This document shows, piece by piece, positions 26,012 through 34,849 of a stretch of 46,598 nucleotides of DNA. How positions within the stretch are numbered: the stretch's first letter is position 1; each line of letters starts with the position of its first letter. Made by a program: the position numbers and the translations under genes. The DNA comes from an uncultured Phocaeicola sp. (GTDB lineage Bacteria > Bacteroidota > Bacteroidia > Bacteroidales > Bacteroidaceae). The stretch covers positions 1 to 46,598 of the forward strand of contig CALUGI010000025.1 in assembly GCA_944320135.1 (NCBI GenBank). Reading direction: 5' to 3'. The notes beneath the pieces are model-generated. The model was not told the origin of the DNA, did not search any database, and saw nothing but the letters and a program-made list of their open reading frames with translations.

Positions 26012-27535
26012 ATGACCGTTACAGAGTTTATAGTGGCAATAGAATTAGGTTCGACCGAAATCAGGGGCGTGGCAGGACGAAAGAACAGCGATGGAAGCAT
26101 CCAGATTCTCGCCCACGCAAGCGAACGCTCGTCTGACTGGATAAAAAAGGGAGTTATCTATAACTCAGACAAAACGCAGCAGTGTCTCGTATCGGTTCTC
26201 CGCAAACTGGAGGAGCAATTGGGCGCAAGCATCAAAAAAGCCTACGTAGGCGTAGGGGGACAGTCTGTGCGCAGCATAGAGAACCGCGTATCCAGACAAT
26301 TCAACGAAGAAACGAAAATCTCGCAAGCGCTTGTCGACTCATTGATGAAAGCCAACCGTGAAATGGCGCTGTCTGACATGGAAATATTGGCTGTCGTGCC
26401 GCAAGAGTACAAGATAGGCAAAGACTCCCGCATCGAGCCGGTAGGCATCTCGGCAGAAAGCATCGAAGGACACTATCTGAACGTCATCGCACGCCGCTCG
26501 CTGAAAGACAAAATCAAACAATGTTTCAGACAAGCCAGATGCGAAGTGGCCGATTATCTCCTGTCGCCGCTCGCCACTGCCGATGCCGTACTGACCGACA
26601 ACGAAAAGCGTTCAGGATGCGCACTCGTCGACATGGGAGCAGAAACGACAACGGTTTCTATCTACAAGAACAACATTCTGCGCCACCTTGCGGTCATCCC
26701 GTTGGGAGGCAACAGCATTACCAAGGATATATGCAGCGAACAAATTGAAGAAGAAGATGCCGAACAATTGAAAATCCGCTTCGCCAGCGCCTATACGGAA
26801 CCGACTGAAGAAGATGAAGACGCCAACAAGGAATACAATCTTGAGGGAAAGGTTGCCGCCATCAAAGCGCAGCAACTGGAAATCATCGTAGAAGCGCGCA
26901 TCAAAGAAATCATCGCCAATGTATGGAACCAGATTTCATTCTCTAAATACAACGACAAGCTGCTGGCAGGAATCGTCATCACAGGAGGCGCTGCAAACAT
27001 GCCCAATATGGCCGAAGCGTTCAGACATGTCACCAACGTTGACAAAATCCGAATTGCCAGAGGATGCGAAATTGCACAAAACAGCATGGCCAATCTGCCT
27101 AAAGACGGAACATGCAATACGTTGGTCGGACTCCTTATCGAAGGCCGGGACAATTGTTGCCGAACAGAAGCGCGTAAAGGAACTCAACTCAACCTGGACT
27201 TGAATCCGCAACAAGAGACAAACCAGCCCCAACCCGCAGAAGAGACGAAAAGCGAAACGGAAGCCGAACTGAAACGCGCCCAGGAGCAGCAAAAGGAAGA
27301 ACTGAGAAAGAAACGTTTGGCCGAATGCGACGCTTACCTTGCAGAGGCAGAAAGCCTGTTGAGCAGAAACAAGTTCAAAGCAGCCTTAAAAGAAATTGAA
27401 AATGCCAGACAAATGAATCTTGAAGAAAAGAGAGAAGAAATCAATCAACTGGAAGAAAAAATAAACAAGCGGAAAAAGGAGGACAGCTGGTTCGGAAGAT
27501 TTACCAAAGGCCTTGACGACATCATGAAAGAATAA
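26012..27535 (+). CDS. ftsA: Cell division protein FtsA with long C-terminal extension
   Basis: A 507-residue actin-like protein that anchors FtsZ to the membrane. The ATPase core (about 1-380) shows VAIELGSTEIRGVAG at the N-terminus, VDMGAETTTVSIY (about 211-223), and VITGGAANMPNMAEAF. After the core comes an unusual tail of about 125 residues: a Gln/Pro/Glu linker (about 390-420), a charged helical or coiled-coil part with a TPR-like helix pair (about 422-490, LAEAESLLSRNKFKAALKEI), and a terminal amphipathic helix (about 492-507, SWFGRFTKGLDDIM), the expected membrane-targeting element. Escherichia coli FtsA is about 420 residues. The gene starts three bases after ftsQ. Confidence 0.95.
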   Translation: MTVTEFIVAIELGSTEIRGVAGRKNSDGSIQILAHASERSSDWIKKGVIYNSDKTQQCLVSVLRKLEEQLGASIKKAYVGVGGQSVRSIENRVSRQFNEETKISQALVDSLMKANREMALSDMEILAVVPQEYKIGKDSRIEPVGISAESIEGHYLNVIARRSLKDKIKQCFRQARCEVADYLLSPLATADAVLTDNEKRSGCALVDMGAETTTVSIYKNNILRHLAVIPLGGNSITKDICSEQIEEEDAEQLKIRFASAYTEPTEEDEDANKEYNLEGKVAAIKAQQLEIIVEARIKEIIANVWNQISFSKYNDKLLAGIVITGGAANMPNMAEAFRHVTNVDKIRIARGCEIAQNSMANLPKDGTCNTLVGLLIEGRDNCCRTEARKGTQLNLDLNPQQETNQPQPAEETKSETEAELKRAQEQQKEELRKKRLAECDAYLAEAESLLSRNKFKAALKEIENARQMNLEEKREEINQLEEKINKRKKEDSWFGRFTKGLDDIMKE

Positions 27536-27599
27536 CATGAAACTTTTCCGGAGATCATAAGCATCAAAATAAACTACACACTCTTAAAAACATCAAAGT

Positions 27600-28913
27600 A
27601 TGGAAGATGAAACTGTTGTTCCTTTCGATTTTGAAAAGGACTTTCCACATATAATCAAAGTAATCGGAGTAGGAGGCGGAGGCGGAAACGCCGTCAACCA
27701 CATGTACCGTGAAGGCATTCACGACGTAACTTTCGTGGTTTGCAACACAGACAAGCAAATCCTGTTGAAGTCGCCGGTTCCTATCAAGCTCCAATTGGGC
27801 AAAGAAGGATTGGGAGCGGGCAACATCCCTGAGAAAGGACGCGCTGCAGCCGAAGAAAGCCTGAACGAAATCAAAGATATGCTGACAGACGGATGCAGGA
27901 TGGCCTTCATCACAGCTGGGATGGGCGGTGGAACCGGAACGGGAGCCGCTCCGATTGTGGCCAGAACCGCGAAGGAAATGGGTATCCTTACGGTAGGAAT
28001 CGTCACTATCCCCTTCGTCTTTGAGGGATACAAGAAGATAGACCAAGCGCTTGACGGGGTAGAAGAAATGAGCAAGAACGTAGATGCTTTGTTAGTCATC
28101 AACAATGAACGCCTGCGTGAGGTCTACGCCGACTACAGCGTGATGAACGCTTTCGGGAAGGCGGACGATACATTGTCGGTAGCCGCCAAGAGCATCGCTG
28201 AAATCATCACGAAAGAAGGAAAAATGAACCTCGACTTCAACGACGTGAAAACCGTATTGAAAGACGGAGGGGTGGCCATCATGAGTACGGGATACGGACA
28301 GGGAGAGAACCGCGTCAACCAGGCAATCACCGATGCGCTCAACTCGCCTTTGCTGAACAACAACGACATATTCAACTCAAAAAAGGTGCTGTTTGTCATC
28401 ACGTTCAGCTCGCAGAACGAACTGATGATGACCGAAATGGATGAAATCCACGAGTTCATGACCAAATTCGGGAAAGACTTCGAGACCAAATGGGGGCTTT
28501 ATATCGACGACTCGCTGGAGGATAAAGTGAAGTTCACCATCCTTGCCACCGGATTCGGCATCAAGGATATACCGGAGATGGAAACCGTTATCCAAAAACA
28601 CAGCATTGAAGAACAGAAACGCTTGGAAGAACAGGAAGAGGAAGAACGGAAGAAAGAGAAACGCAGACGCGACTTCTACAACGAGAAGATGCTGAAAAGA
28701 GGCGGAGAACGGAAAAAGAACAACATCTACATCTTCACGCAAGAGGATTTGGACAACGATGACATCATCAGCATGGTTGAGACTACTCCTACTTACAAAC
28801 GCACGCAGGCGGAACTGAAGAGCATCCAATCGAAGGCGTACATGGAAGAAAAGGACATCCCTGCGGAAAATACGGCCGGAGAAAGCTCCGACCCGCGAGT
28901 TATTGATTTCTAA
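27600..28913 (+). CDS. ftsZ: Cell division GTPase FtsZ
   Basis: A 437-residue tubulin homologue that forms the division ring. The GTP-binding N-terminus includes IGVGGGGGNAVNHMY (about residues 21-35) and the tubulin signature MGGGTGTGAAP (about 108-118). The C-terminal globular half ends at about 330. It is followed by a very charged stretch (about 334-374, runs of Glu, Lys and Arg) and a conserved-looking block IYIFTQEDLDNDDIISMVE (about 377-395). The final residues (DPRVIDF) do not match the usual FtsZ tail closely, so the FtsA-binding peptide may be the inner block. A 64-base gap separates it from ftsA. Confidence 0.97.
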   Translation: MEDETVVPFDFEKDFPHIIKVIGVGGGGGNAVNHMYREGIHDVTFVVCNTDKQILLKSPVPIKLQLGKEGLGAGNIPEKGRAAAEESLNEIKDMLTDGCRMAFITAGMGGGTGTGAAPIVARTAKEMGILTVGIVTIPFVFEGYKKIDQALDGVEEMSKNVDALLVINNERLREVYADYSVMNAFGKADDTLSVAAKSIAEIITKEGKMNLDFNDVKTVLKDGGVAIMSTGYGQGENRVNQAITDALNSPLLNNNDIFNSKKVLFVITFSSQNELMMTEMDEIHEFMTKFGKDFETKWGLYIDDSLEDKVKFTILATGFGIKDIPEMETVIQKHSIEEQKRLEEQEEEERKKEKRRRDFYNEKMLKRGGERKKNNIYIFTQEDLDNDDIISMVETTPTYKRTQAELKSIQSKAYMEEKDIPAENTAGESSDPRVIDF

Positions 28914-28925
28914 AGACAAAAAGAT

Positions 28926-29375
28926 ATGGACTTATTCGAACAAATCAGCAACGACATCAAGGAGGCTATGAAGGCCAAAGACAAGGTGAAACTGGAAACC
29001 TTGCGAAACGTGAAGAAAGTATTTTTAGAAGCAAAGACTGCACCGGGAGCGAACGACACGCTCACTGACGACACGGCTCTGAAGCTGATGCAGAAATTGG
29101 TGAAGCAGGGAAAGGACTCGGCGGAAAGCTATATGCAAGCTGGACGGCCCGAACTGGCGGAAGACGAACTCGCCCAAGTGCGCGTCATCGAAGCGTATCT
29201 TCCGAAACAGCTCTCGCCCGAAGAATTGGAGGCCCGACTGAAAGACATCATCGCCCGCGTGGGAGCGACAAGCGGAAAGGATATGGGGAAGGTGATGGGC
29301 ACAGCCACCAAGGAGCTTGCCGGACTGGCGGAAGGACGCGCCATATCTGCCAAAGTGAAGGAACTGTTAGGATAA
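28926..29375 (+). CDS. GatB/YqeY domain protein
   Basis: A 149-residue soluble protein made of one GatB/YqeY domain (DIKEAMKAKDKVKLETLRNV at the start; AYLPKQLSPEELEARL at about 89-104; GKDMGKVMGTATKEL near residue 117). The domain resembles the tRNA-binding tail of the GatB amidotransferase subunit, but the role of stand-alone forms is not established. It follows ftsZ by 12 bases and is followed by a strong hairpin, so it is probably the last gene of the dcw transcript. Confidence 0.9.
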   Translation: MDLFEQISNDIKEAMKAKDKVKLETLRNVKKVFLEAKTAPGANDTLTDDTALKLMQKLVKQGKDSAESYMQAGRPELAEDELAQVRVIEAYLPKQLSPEELEARLKDIIARVGATSGKDMGKVMGTATKELAGLAEGRAISAKVKELLG

Positions 29376-29394
29376 CTCTCCTGACACACAACAA

Positions 29395-29439
29395 CGGCGA
29401 AGGCCACGGAGTTTACATGACGCTCCGTGGCCTTCGCCG
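29395..29439. terminator. Bidirectional hairpin between the YqeY-domain gene and the fimbrillin-like gene
   Basis: A perfect 17-bp stem (29395-29411 with 29423-29439) around an 11-base loop lies in the short gap between convergent genes. No long T tract follows on either strand. Confidence 0.75.
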
Positions 29440-29465
29440 TATATAAGGACTTCAAAATCTTTGTG

Positions 29466-30533
29466 TCAGTCCATTTCTTCAAATGTCACTCTGCGCAATT
29501 GGAGCTTTACCGGGCCGGATGCGCGAGATGCCTTTTGCGCCGCAGAGCCGCCGAAGGACGCTCTTGTACGCACATTGCGCTTGATTGGCAAATCATATTC
29601 GTCCGTTTCCGGAGCGTATTCGCCTCCAACCAGTTCCGTTCCGTCCGCATCTTTCAAAGAAATGGAGAATGCGGCAACATTGGCCGTAGGCAGGCAGGGC
29701 ACTTCCAATGAAATCTTTCCGTCAACCACTTCGAGATAAGAAGTGCCTCCCGATGCTTTATTATCTGTCGTATAAGTTTTTTCATACTTCACGATGCCGG
29801 TTGTGGTCACTCCGTCGAAATAGGAGGCTCCTTCAGGAGTTTCATTTTCGCCCAACTCTGCAAAATACATCTTTTCAGGGCCGGTTACGGAAACCACGGC
29901 AGTCGTTATCGATTCAAATTCACTTTGGTCTTCAAACGCATCAGGATAGATTTCCATTACCAATGCGCCGTTCTGACGCTGCAAAATGATAGGAGCTGTA
30001 TCCTCTGCGCCAACCGTTGTATTCACCTCCAGCACTTTGCGATAGAGTCCGTTCTGCAAATCCCTGTCATCATGCGTCTGAGAAGAATAGAAAGGGCCTG
30101 TCATTGCCGTCGTATAGCTCCACCCGTTATTCGCCACTTCGCTAATAGTAGGAAGCGTTCTTTCCGTAGCGGATACTGCCCCATTGCCAAAATCCTTCGG
30201 CACGGACAGCATCACCACTTTATAATCCGTATTCGGCTTCAAACCATTGCTGCCTTCTTCCGATGACACAGGAACAGTTATTTTAGACCCTGCCGGCTTG
30301 TCGGGGTTTTCCATTTCTGCCTGCACGAACTTGCCGTCGGCAGTGAAAAAATAAAGCCTCGTAAAATAATCGCCGGGCAAGCCATGATAAGGGTCATCAT
30401 CGTTACTTGCACGCGTAACGTTCAACACCAAATAATTATCCGACAACACTTCCTCGATATGCTCGTCATTGCCGCAAGAAGCGAACGCCAGCAGCATACT
30501 TGCCGCTGCACTGAACAATATTGTCTTTTTCAT
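29466..30533 (-). CDS. Fimbrillin/FimB-Mfa2-like lipoprotein
   Basis: A 355-residue predicted lipoprotein. The signal peptide ends at Cys20 (LAFASC), followed by acidic GNDEH. The body has the mixed beta pattern of Bacteroidales fimbrillin-type proteins: LVLNVTRASND near the N-terminus, where an Arg-Ala bond resembles the maturation site of FimA-type pilins, paired beta-rich domains, and LPIKRNVRTRASF near the C-terminus, similar to the conserved RN segment of this superfamily. These proteins form or anchor cell-surface fimbriae. No other fimbrial gene is next to it, so it could be an accessory subunit or an orphan surface lipoprotein. A 74-residue peptide gene lies 15 bases upstream on the same strand. 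The superfamily is likely; the exact subfamily is not certain. Confidence 0.65.
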   Translation of the reverse strand: MKKTILFSAAASMLLAFASCGNDEHIEEVLSDNYLVLNVTRASNDDDPYHGLPGDYFTRLYFFTADGKFVQAEMENPDKPAGSKITVPVSSEEGSNGLKPNTDYKVVMLSVPKDFGNGAVSATERTLPTISEVANNGWSYTTAMTGPFYSSQTHDDRDLQNGLYRKVLEVNTTVGAEDTAPIILQRQNGALVMEIYPDAFEDQSEFESITTAVVSVTGPEKMYFAELGENETPEGASYFDGVTTTGIVKYEKTYTTDNKASGGTSYLEVVDGKISLEVPCLPTANVAAFSISLKDADGTELVGGEYAPETDEYDLPIKRNVRTRASFGGSAAQKASRASGPVKLQLRRVTFEEMD

Positions 30534-30548
30534 TTTTCTCTAACCTGC

Positions 30549-30773
30549 TTAACGTTTGAAACCAAATCCGCCATTACCCGTATTCAAGAATCCATCTTCG
30601 TCGATATCATCCCCCTCCGTTCTCCAATTACGGTCCAACGATGAATTAAAGAAATGCGTACCGTCCTCCCTTGTTTCCCATCCTGAATTACATATTACCC
30701 CGTTAATGCCCATTTCAACCACCTCCAGCCGAGGCGATTCATACCTTTCTTTTACCATACCTGATTTTTCCAT
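30549..30773 (-). CDS. Small conserved-type peptide (YESP...EVVE...GVICNSG)
   Basis: A 74-residue hypothetical protein with no membrane segment or signal peptide. It begins with a charged part containing RYESPRLEVVEMGINGVICN, and continues with a Gly/Asn/Asp-rich tail ending GNGGFGFKR. Short peptides with the same layout (Y-x-x-P, then E-V-x-E, then a V-I-C-x-S-G core and a variable polar tail) are familiar in Bacteroidales and usually annotated as hypothetical. The single cysteine is at about residue 28. Its position 15 bases before the fimbrillin-like gene on the same strand suggests a shared transcript. A second ATG at codon six is possible. Function is unknown. Confidence 0.6.
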   Translation of the reverse strand: MEKSGMVKERYESPRLEVVEMGINGVICNSGWETREDGTHFFNSSLDRNWRTEGDDIDEDGFLNTGNGGFGFKR

Positions 30774-30939
30774 TTTTTATATTCATTGCTTTTCTTTTCC
30801 TGAAACATTACCTTTAAATACCTTTCCCTCAACGTTCTGTCCAATCCCCTCAAAAAAGCGGTGCAAAATCACACGGATTATTTTATAATTCCGGCATACA
30901 AAATGTTATAGTTCGTTAAGCGACGCTAACAATCCGCTG

Positions 30940-31668
30940 TCAAATAAACAGTTCCTGCAACACGGACAGAGACTTCAATTCAGGGAATGCAGGCAAATGG
31001 AGCCGATAATATTCCATAACCACCTCTACACAGCGGTTGCGCTCTGCACGGCTCATGGCAAACAGGCGCATCGTTTCATAATTCATCCGCATCAGCTTGA
31101 GAATCCGCGACGATTCTTCCCGCGAAAGGAAGCGGCCGTGCGACGGTTCACGCTCCACAAAACACGCATTCAGCATGTCGAAAAAAAAGCCGGGGGAATA
31201 GCCGTCCAGATTGGGGTAAAAGCCGAGGAAGCGGGACAGGCGGATCAGAAACACCAGATGGAAATTAGAGAAGTCGCGCGTGCAGGCATCCAGCCAACGG
31301 ATGGAATAGACAAGATAGGCGAAAAGCGGCGCATTGCCTCCCTCTTCCGGCAAAGCGCGATAGAGGAACTCGGCAAGAAACATGGAGATGCCCATCTTGT
31401 AAGGGTGGCAGGGAAGGCTGTCGAGCGAATACCACACCCTCGACTCTCGGACGGGGTGCAGCCCGGACTTCGGACGGACGTCCGCCTCGAACTCTACCAG
31501 CGAGAAGGGACGGAACAACGCCGCCCCAGCCGCCGTTTTGCGCGAACGGCGCACGGCGGGTATCAGGAAAGAGGCATGTCCGCCCTGTTCCGTATAGACA
31601 TGCGCGATATTCGACTTGTCGCTGTATTTCACCACATACAACACGACGCCATGAAACTTCTGTAGCAT
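30940..31668 (-). CDS. recO: DNA repair protein RecO
   Basis: A 242-residue recombination mediator that helps load RecA with RecF and RecR. The N-terminal OB-fold (about 1-80) starts MLQKFHGVVLYVVKYSDKS, and GGHASFLIP and FSLVEFEADVRP belong to it. The helical C-terminal domain includes FAYLVYSIRWLD and FYPNLDGYSPGFFFDM. The zinc-binding CxxC pairs of some RecO proteins are absent. The ATG at 31668 is chosen because the frame extending to 31815 would translate a 22-bp repeat array into an Arg-rich leader and cross the promoter. It is followed downstream, across a gap, by the peptide and fimbrillin-like genes on the same strand. Confidence 0.88.
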   Translation of the reverse strand: MLQKFHGVVLYVVKYSDKSNIAHVYTEQGGHASFLIPAVRRSRKTAAGAALFRPFSLVEFEADVRPKSGLHPVRESRVWYSLDSLPCHPYKMGISMFLAEFLYRALPEEGGNAPLFAYLVYSIRWLDACTRDFSNFHLVFLIRLSRFLGFYPNLDGYSPGFFFDMLNACFVEREPSHGRFLSREESSRILKLMRMNYETMRLFAMSRAERNRCVEVVMEYYRLHLPAFPELKSLSVLQELFI

Positions 31669-31676
31669 AACCAGAG

Positions 31677-31708
31677 CAAAGTTACGCAAATCCGCCGGAA
31701 CCGCCAAA
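31677..31708 (-). promoter_or_regulatory. recO promoter
   Basis: On the minus strand TTTG (31705-31708), 20 bases, then TAACTTTG (31677-31684): a full match to the Bacteroidetes consensus. The -7 element ends only eight bases before the ATG at 31668, so the message would have a leader of a few bases or none. Confidence 0.65.
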
Positions 31709-31751
31709 CCGAACCGCCTCCGCCGAAAAGACGGGCGGAAAAACCCGCCAT

Positions 31752-31817
31752 GACGAGCGGTCGGCTTTCTCCGGACGAGCGGTCGCGTTTTCGGGGAAAA
31801 GCGGTCGCGTTTCATCC
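31752..31817. repeat. Three clear 22-bp repeat units upstream of recO
   Basis: Three adjacent units of exactly 22 bp at 31752, 31774 and 31796. AGCGGTCG recurs at 31756, 31778 and 31800, and a TTT tract follows at the same place in each. Units one and two both begin GACGAGCGGTCG; unit three begins GAAAAGCGGTCG. Looser GC-rich copies extend on both sides (about 31690-31840). Confidence 0.85.
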
Positions 31818-31919
31818 TGTCCGCGCCCGCGAAACGATACCTTTACATACGAGAAATCCGGACGGGCGCAGAACAGGAGGCCGCTTCCGCATTCTCTTTC
31901 AAAAAAATCTTCCAAATAT

Positions 31920-31950
31920 TTTGGAGATAACGAAAAACTTCATACCTTTG
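31920..31950 (+). promoter_or_regulatory. Promoter of tRNA-Glu and rpsT
   Basis: TTTG at 31920-31923, 19 bases, then TACCTTTG at 31943-31950: a full match to the Bacteroidetes consensus, about 65 bases before the tRNA. Confidence 0.75.
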
Positions 31951-32014
31951 CATCCGCAAACGAAAGGCATGTACCTTCGTAGCTTCCGGCGATATATACC
32001 GGAATGCAAAGGCC

Positions 32015-32086
32015 GGCCCGTTCGTCTATCGGTTAGGACGCAAGATTTTCATTCTTGAAAGGGGGGTTCGATTCCCCCACGGGCTA
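32015..32086 (+). tRNA. tRNA-Glu (anticodon UUC)
   Basis: A 72-base cloverleaf. The acceptor stem GGCCCGT pairs with ACGGGCT (first pair G-U), the anticodon stem CAAGA/TCTTG encloses loop TTTTCAT with anticodon TTC, and the T arm GGGGG-TTCGATT-CCCCC is perfect. The discriminator base is A86 and CCA is not encoded. It lies 44 bases before rpsT and seems to share its promoter. Confidence 0.95.
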
Positions 32087-32130
32087 CATAAAACAAACGA
32101 AATCAAGAACATATTTAAAGATTAGTCGAG

Positions 32131-32385
32131 ATGGCAAATCACAAATCATCTATCAAAAGAATCAGACAAGCTGAAAAAAGAAGACTTCACAACAGATATT
32201 ATGCGAAAACGATGCGTACAGCTGTGAAGAAACTTCGCGCGACTACAGACAAGACGGAAGCTGTAGCAATGTATCCGAGCGTACAGAAATTGCTGGACAA
32301 GCTGGCAAGCCGCCACATCATCCACAAGAACAAAGCAAGAAACTTGAAGTCGAAGTTGTCAAAGCACATCAGCAAGTTGAGCTGA
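32131..32385 (+). CDS. rpsT: 30S ribosomal protein S20
   Basis: An 84-residue, strongly basic, helical protein that binds 16S rRNA in the small subunit. It starts [20 protein letters not shown], the usual S20 opening, and ends with the [18 protein letters not shown] segment. The length is normal. No separate promoter is visible between tRNA-Glu and this gene, and a terminator follows, so it is probably made from the tRNA transcript after processing. Confidence 0.96.
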   Translation: MANHKSSIKRIRQAEKRRLHNRYYAKTMRTAVKKLRATTDKTEAVAMYPSVQKLLDKLASRHIIHKNKARNLKSKLSKHISKLS

Positions 32386-32412
32386 CGCTTTGCGCAGACA
32401 AAAGAATATAGG

Positions 32413-32440
32413 AGGCTGGATTTTTCAATCCGGCCTTTTT
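32413..32440 (+). terminator. Rho-independent terminator after rpsT
   Basis: A 10-bp stem (AGGCTGGATT at 32413-32422 with AATCCGGCCT at 32427-32436, one G-U pair) with a four-base loop, followed by a T run to 32440. Confidence 0.85.
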
Positions 32441-32566
32441 GTGTTTGCAGGATGCCGCCCGCGCGCATCCGCCCGCAATGCGCCGGCTCTGCATTCGGAC
32501 ACCGCATTCGGGCCGACATATCAATTTTTTACACGCTCACCAAGCAGTTTTGTCCGGGATTTTTCG

Positions 32567-32574
32567 TATCTTTG
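32567..32574 (+). promoter_or_regulatory. -7 promoter element of gyrB
   Basis: TATCTTTG matches the Bacteroidetes -7 consensus, 32 bases before the gyrB ATG. A TTTG at 32549-32552 is only 14 bases upstream, shorter than the usual 19-20. Confidence 0.6.
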
Positions 32575-32600
32575 AACGCTAAAAAACAACATAGAACTAA

Positions 32601-34571
<1,971 letters not shown>

Positions 34572-34631
34572 GGCGGTTTTCAATATTCACTAATCATTTA
34601 CGTATGCCTCTCGCATCTTGCAGCAGAGAGT

Positions 34632-34661
34632 GAAAATCCGGAAGCATGCTTCCGGATTTTC
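34632..34661. terminator. Palindromic terminator after gyrB
   Basis: A perfect 13-bp stem (34632-34644 with 34649-34661) around CATG. The arm ends give TTTTC on both strands. Confidence 0.8.
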
Positions 34662-34804
34662 TTCATGCAGACGCCTCCATCCGTCTGTTCTTCCTTTACT
34701 TTTTCAAATTCCCTAAAGCGGGCTGCAACGGTCTGAAAAACGGATTTGTCTGATTTCAACTTTATATTTTAAGCTCTGGAAAAAGATTTGTCAACTAAAA
34801 TCAT

Positions 34805-34812
34805 TACTTTTG
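34805..34812 (+). promoter_or_regulatory. -7 promoter element of the 4-alpha-glucanotransferase gene
   Basis: TACTTTTG fits TAnnTTTG, 37 bases before the ATG. As at gyrB, a TTTG (34787-34790) lies 14 bases upstream rather than 19-20. Confidence 0.5.
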
Positions 34813-34849
34813 AGAACTGCAATTTAAACAAACCAATACCTCGAAAGAT

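Larger units (their letters stand above)
31669..32014. other. Divergent regulatory gap between recO and tRNA-Glu
   Basis: These 346 bases hold the leftward recO promoter, the repeat array at 31752-31817 with weaker flanking copies, and the rightward tRNA promoter. No coding region is supported. Confidence 0.7.

Noticed and set aside
31669-31815. Arg-rich N-terminal extension of RecO
   Set aside because: It translates the 22-bp repeat array and crosses a full-consensus promoter; RecO proteins start at the OB fold, as the ATG at 31668 gives.
32452-32520. GC-rich sequence between rpsT and gyrB as another 22-bp array
   Set aside because: Repeated words (CCGCCCGC, CATTCGG) are spaced 15 and 13 bp, not about 22, and lack the GAAA...TTT layout.
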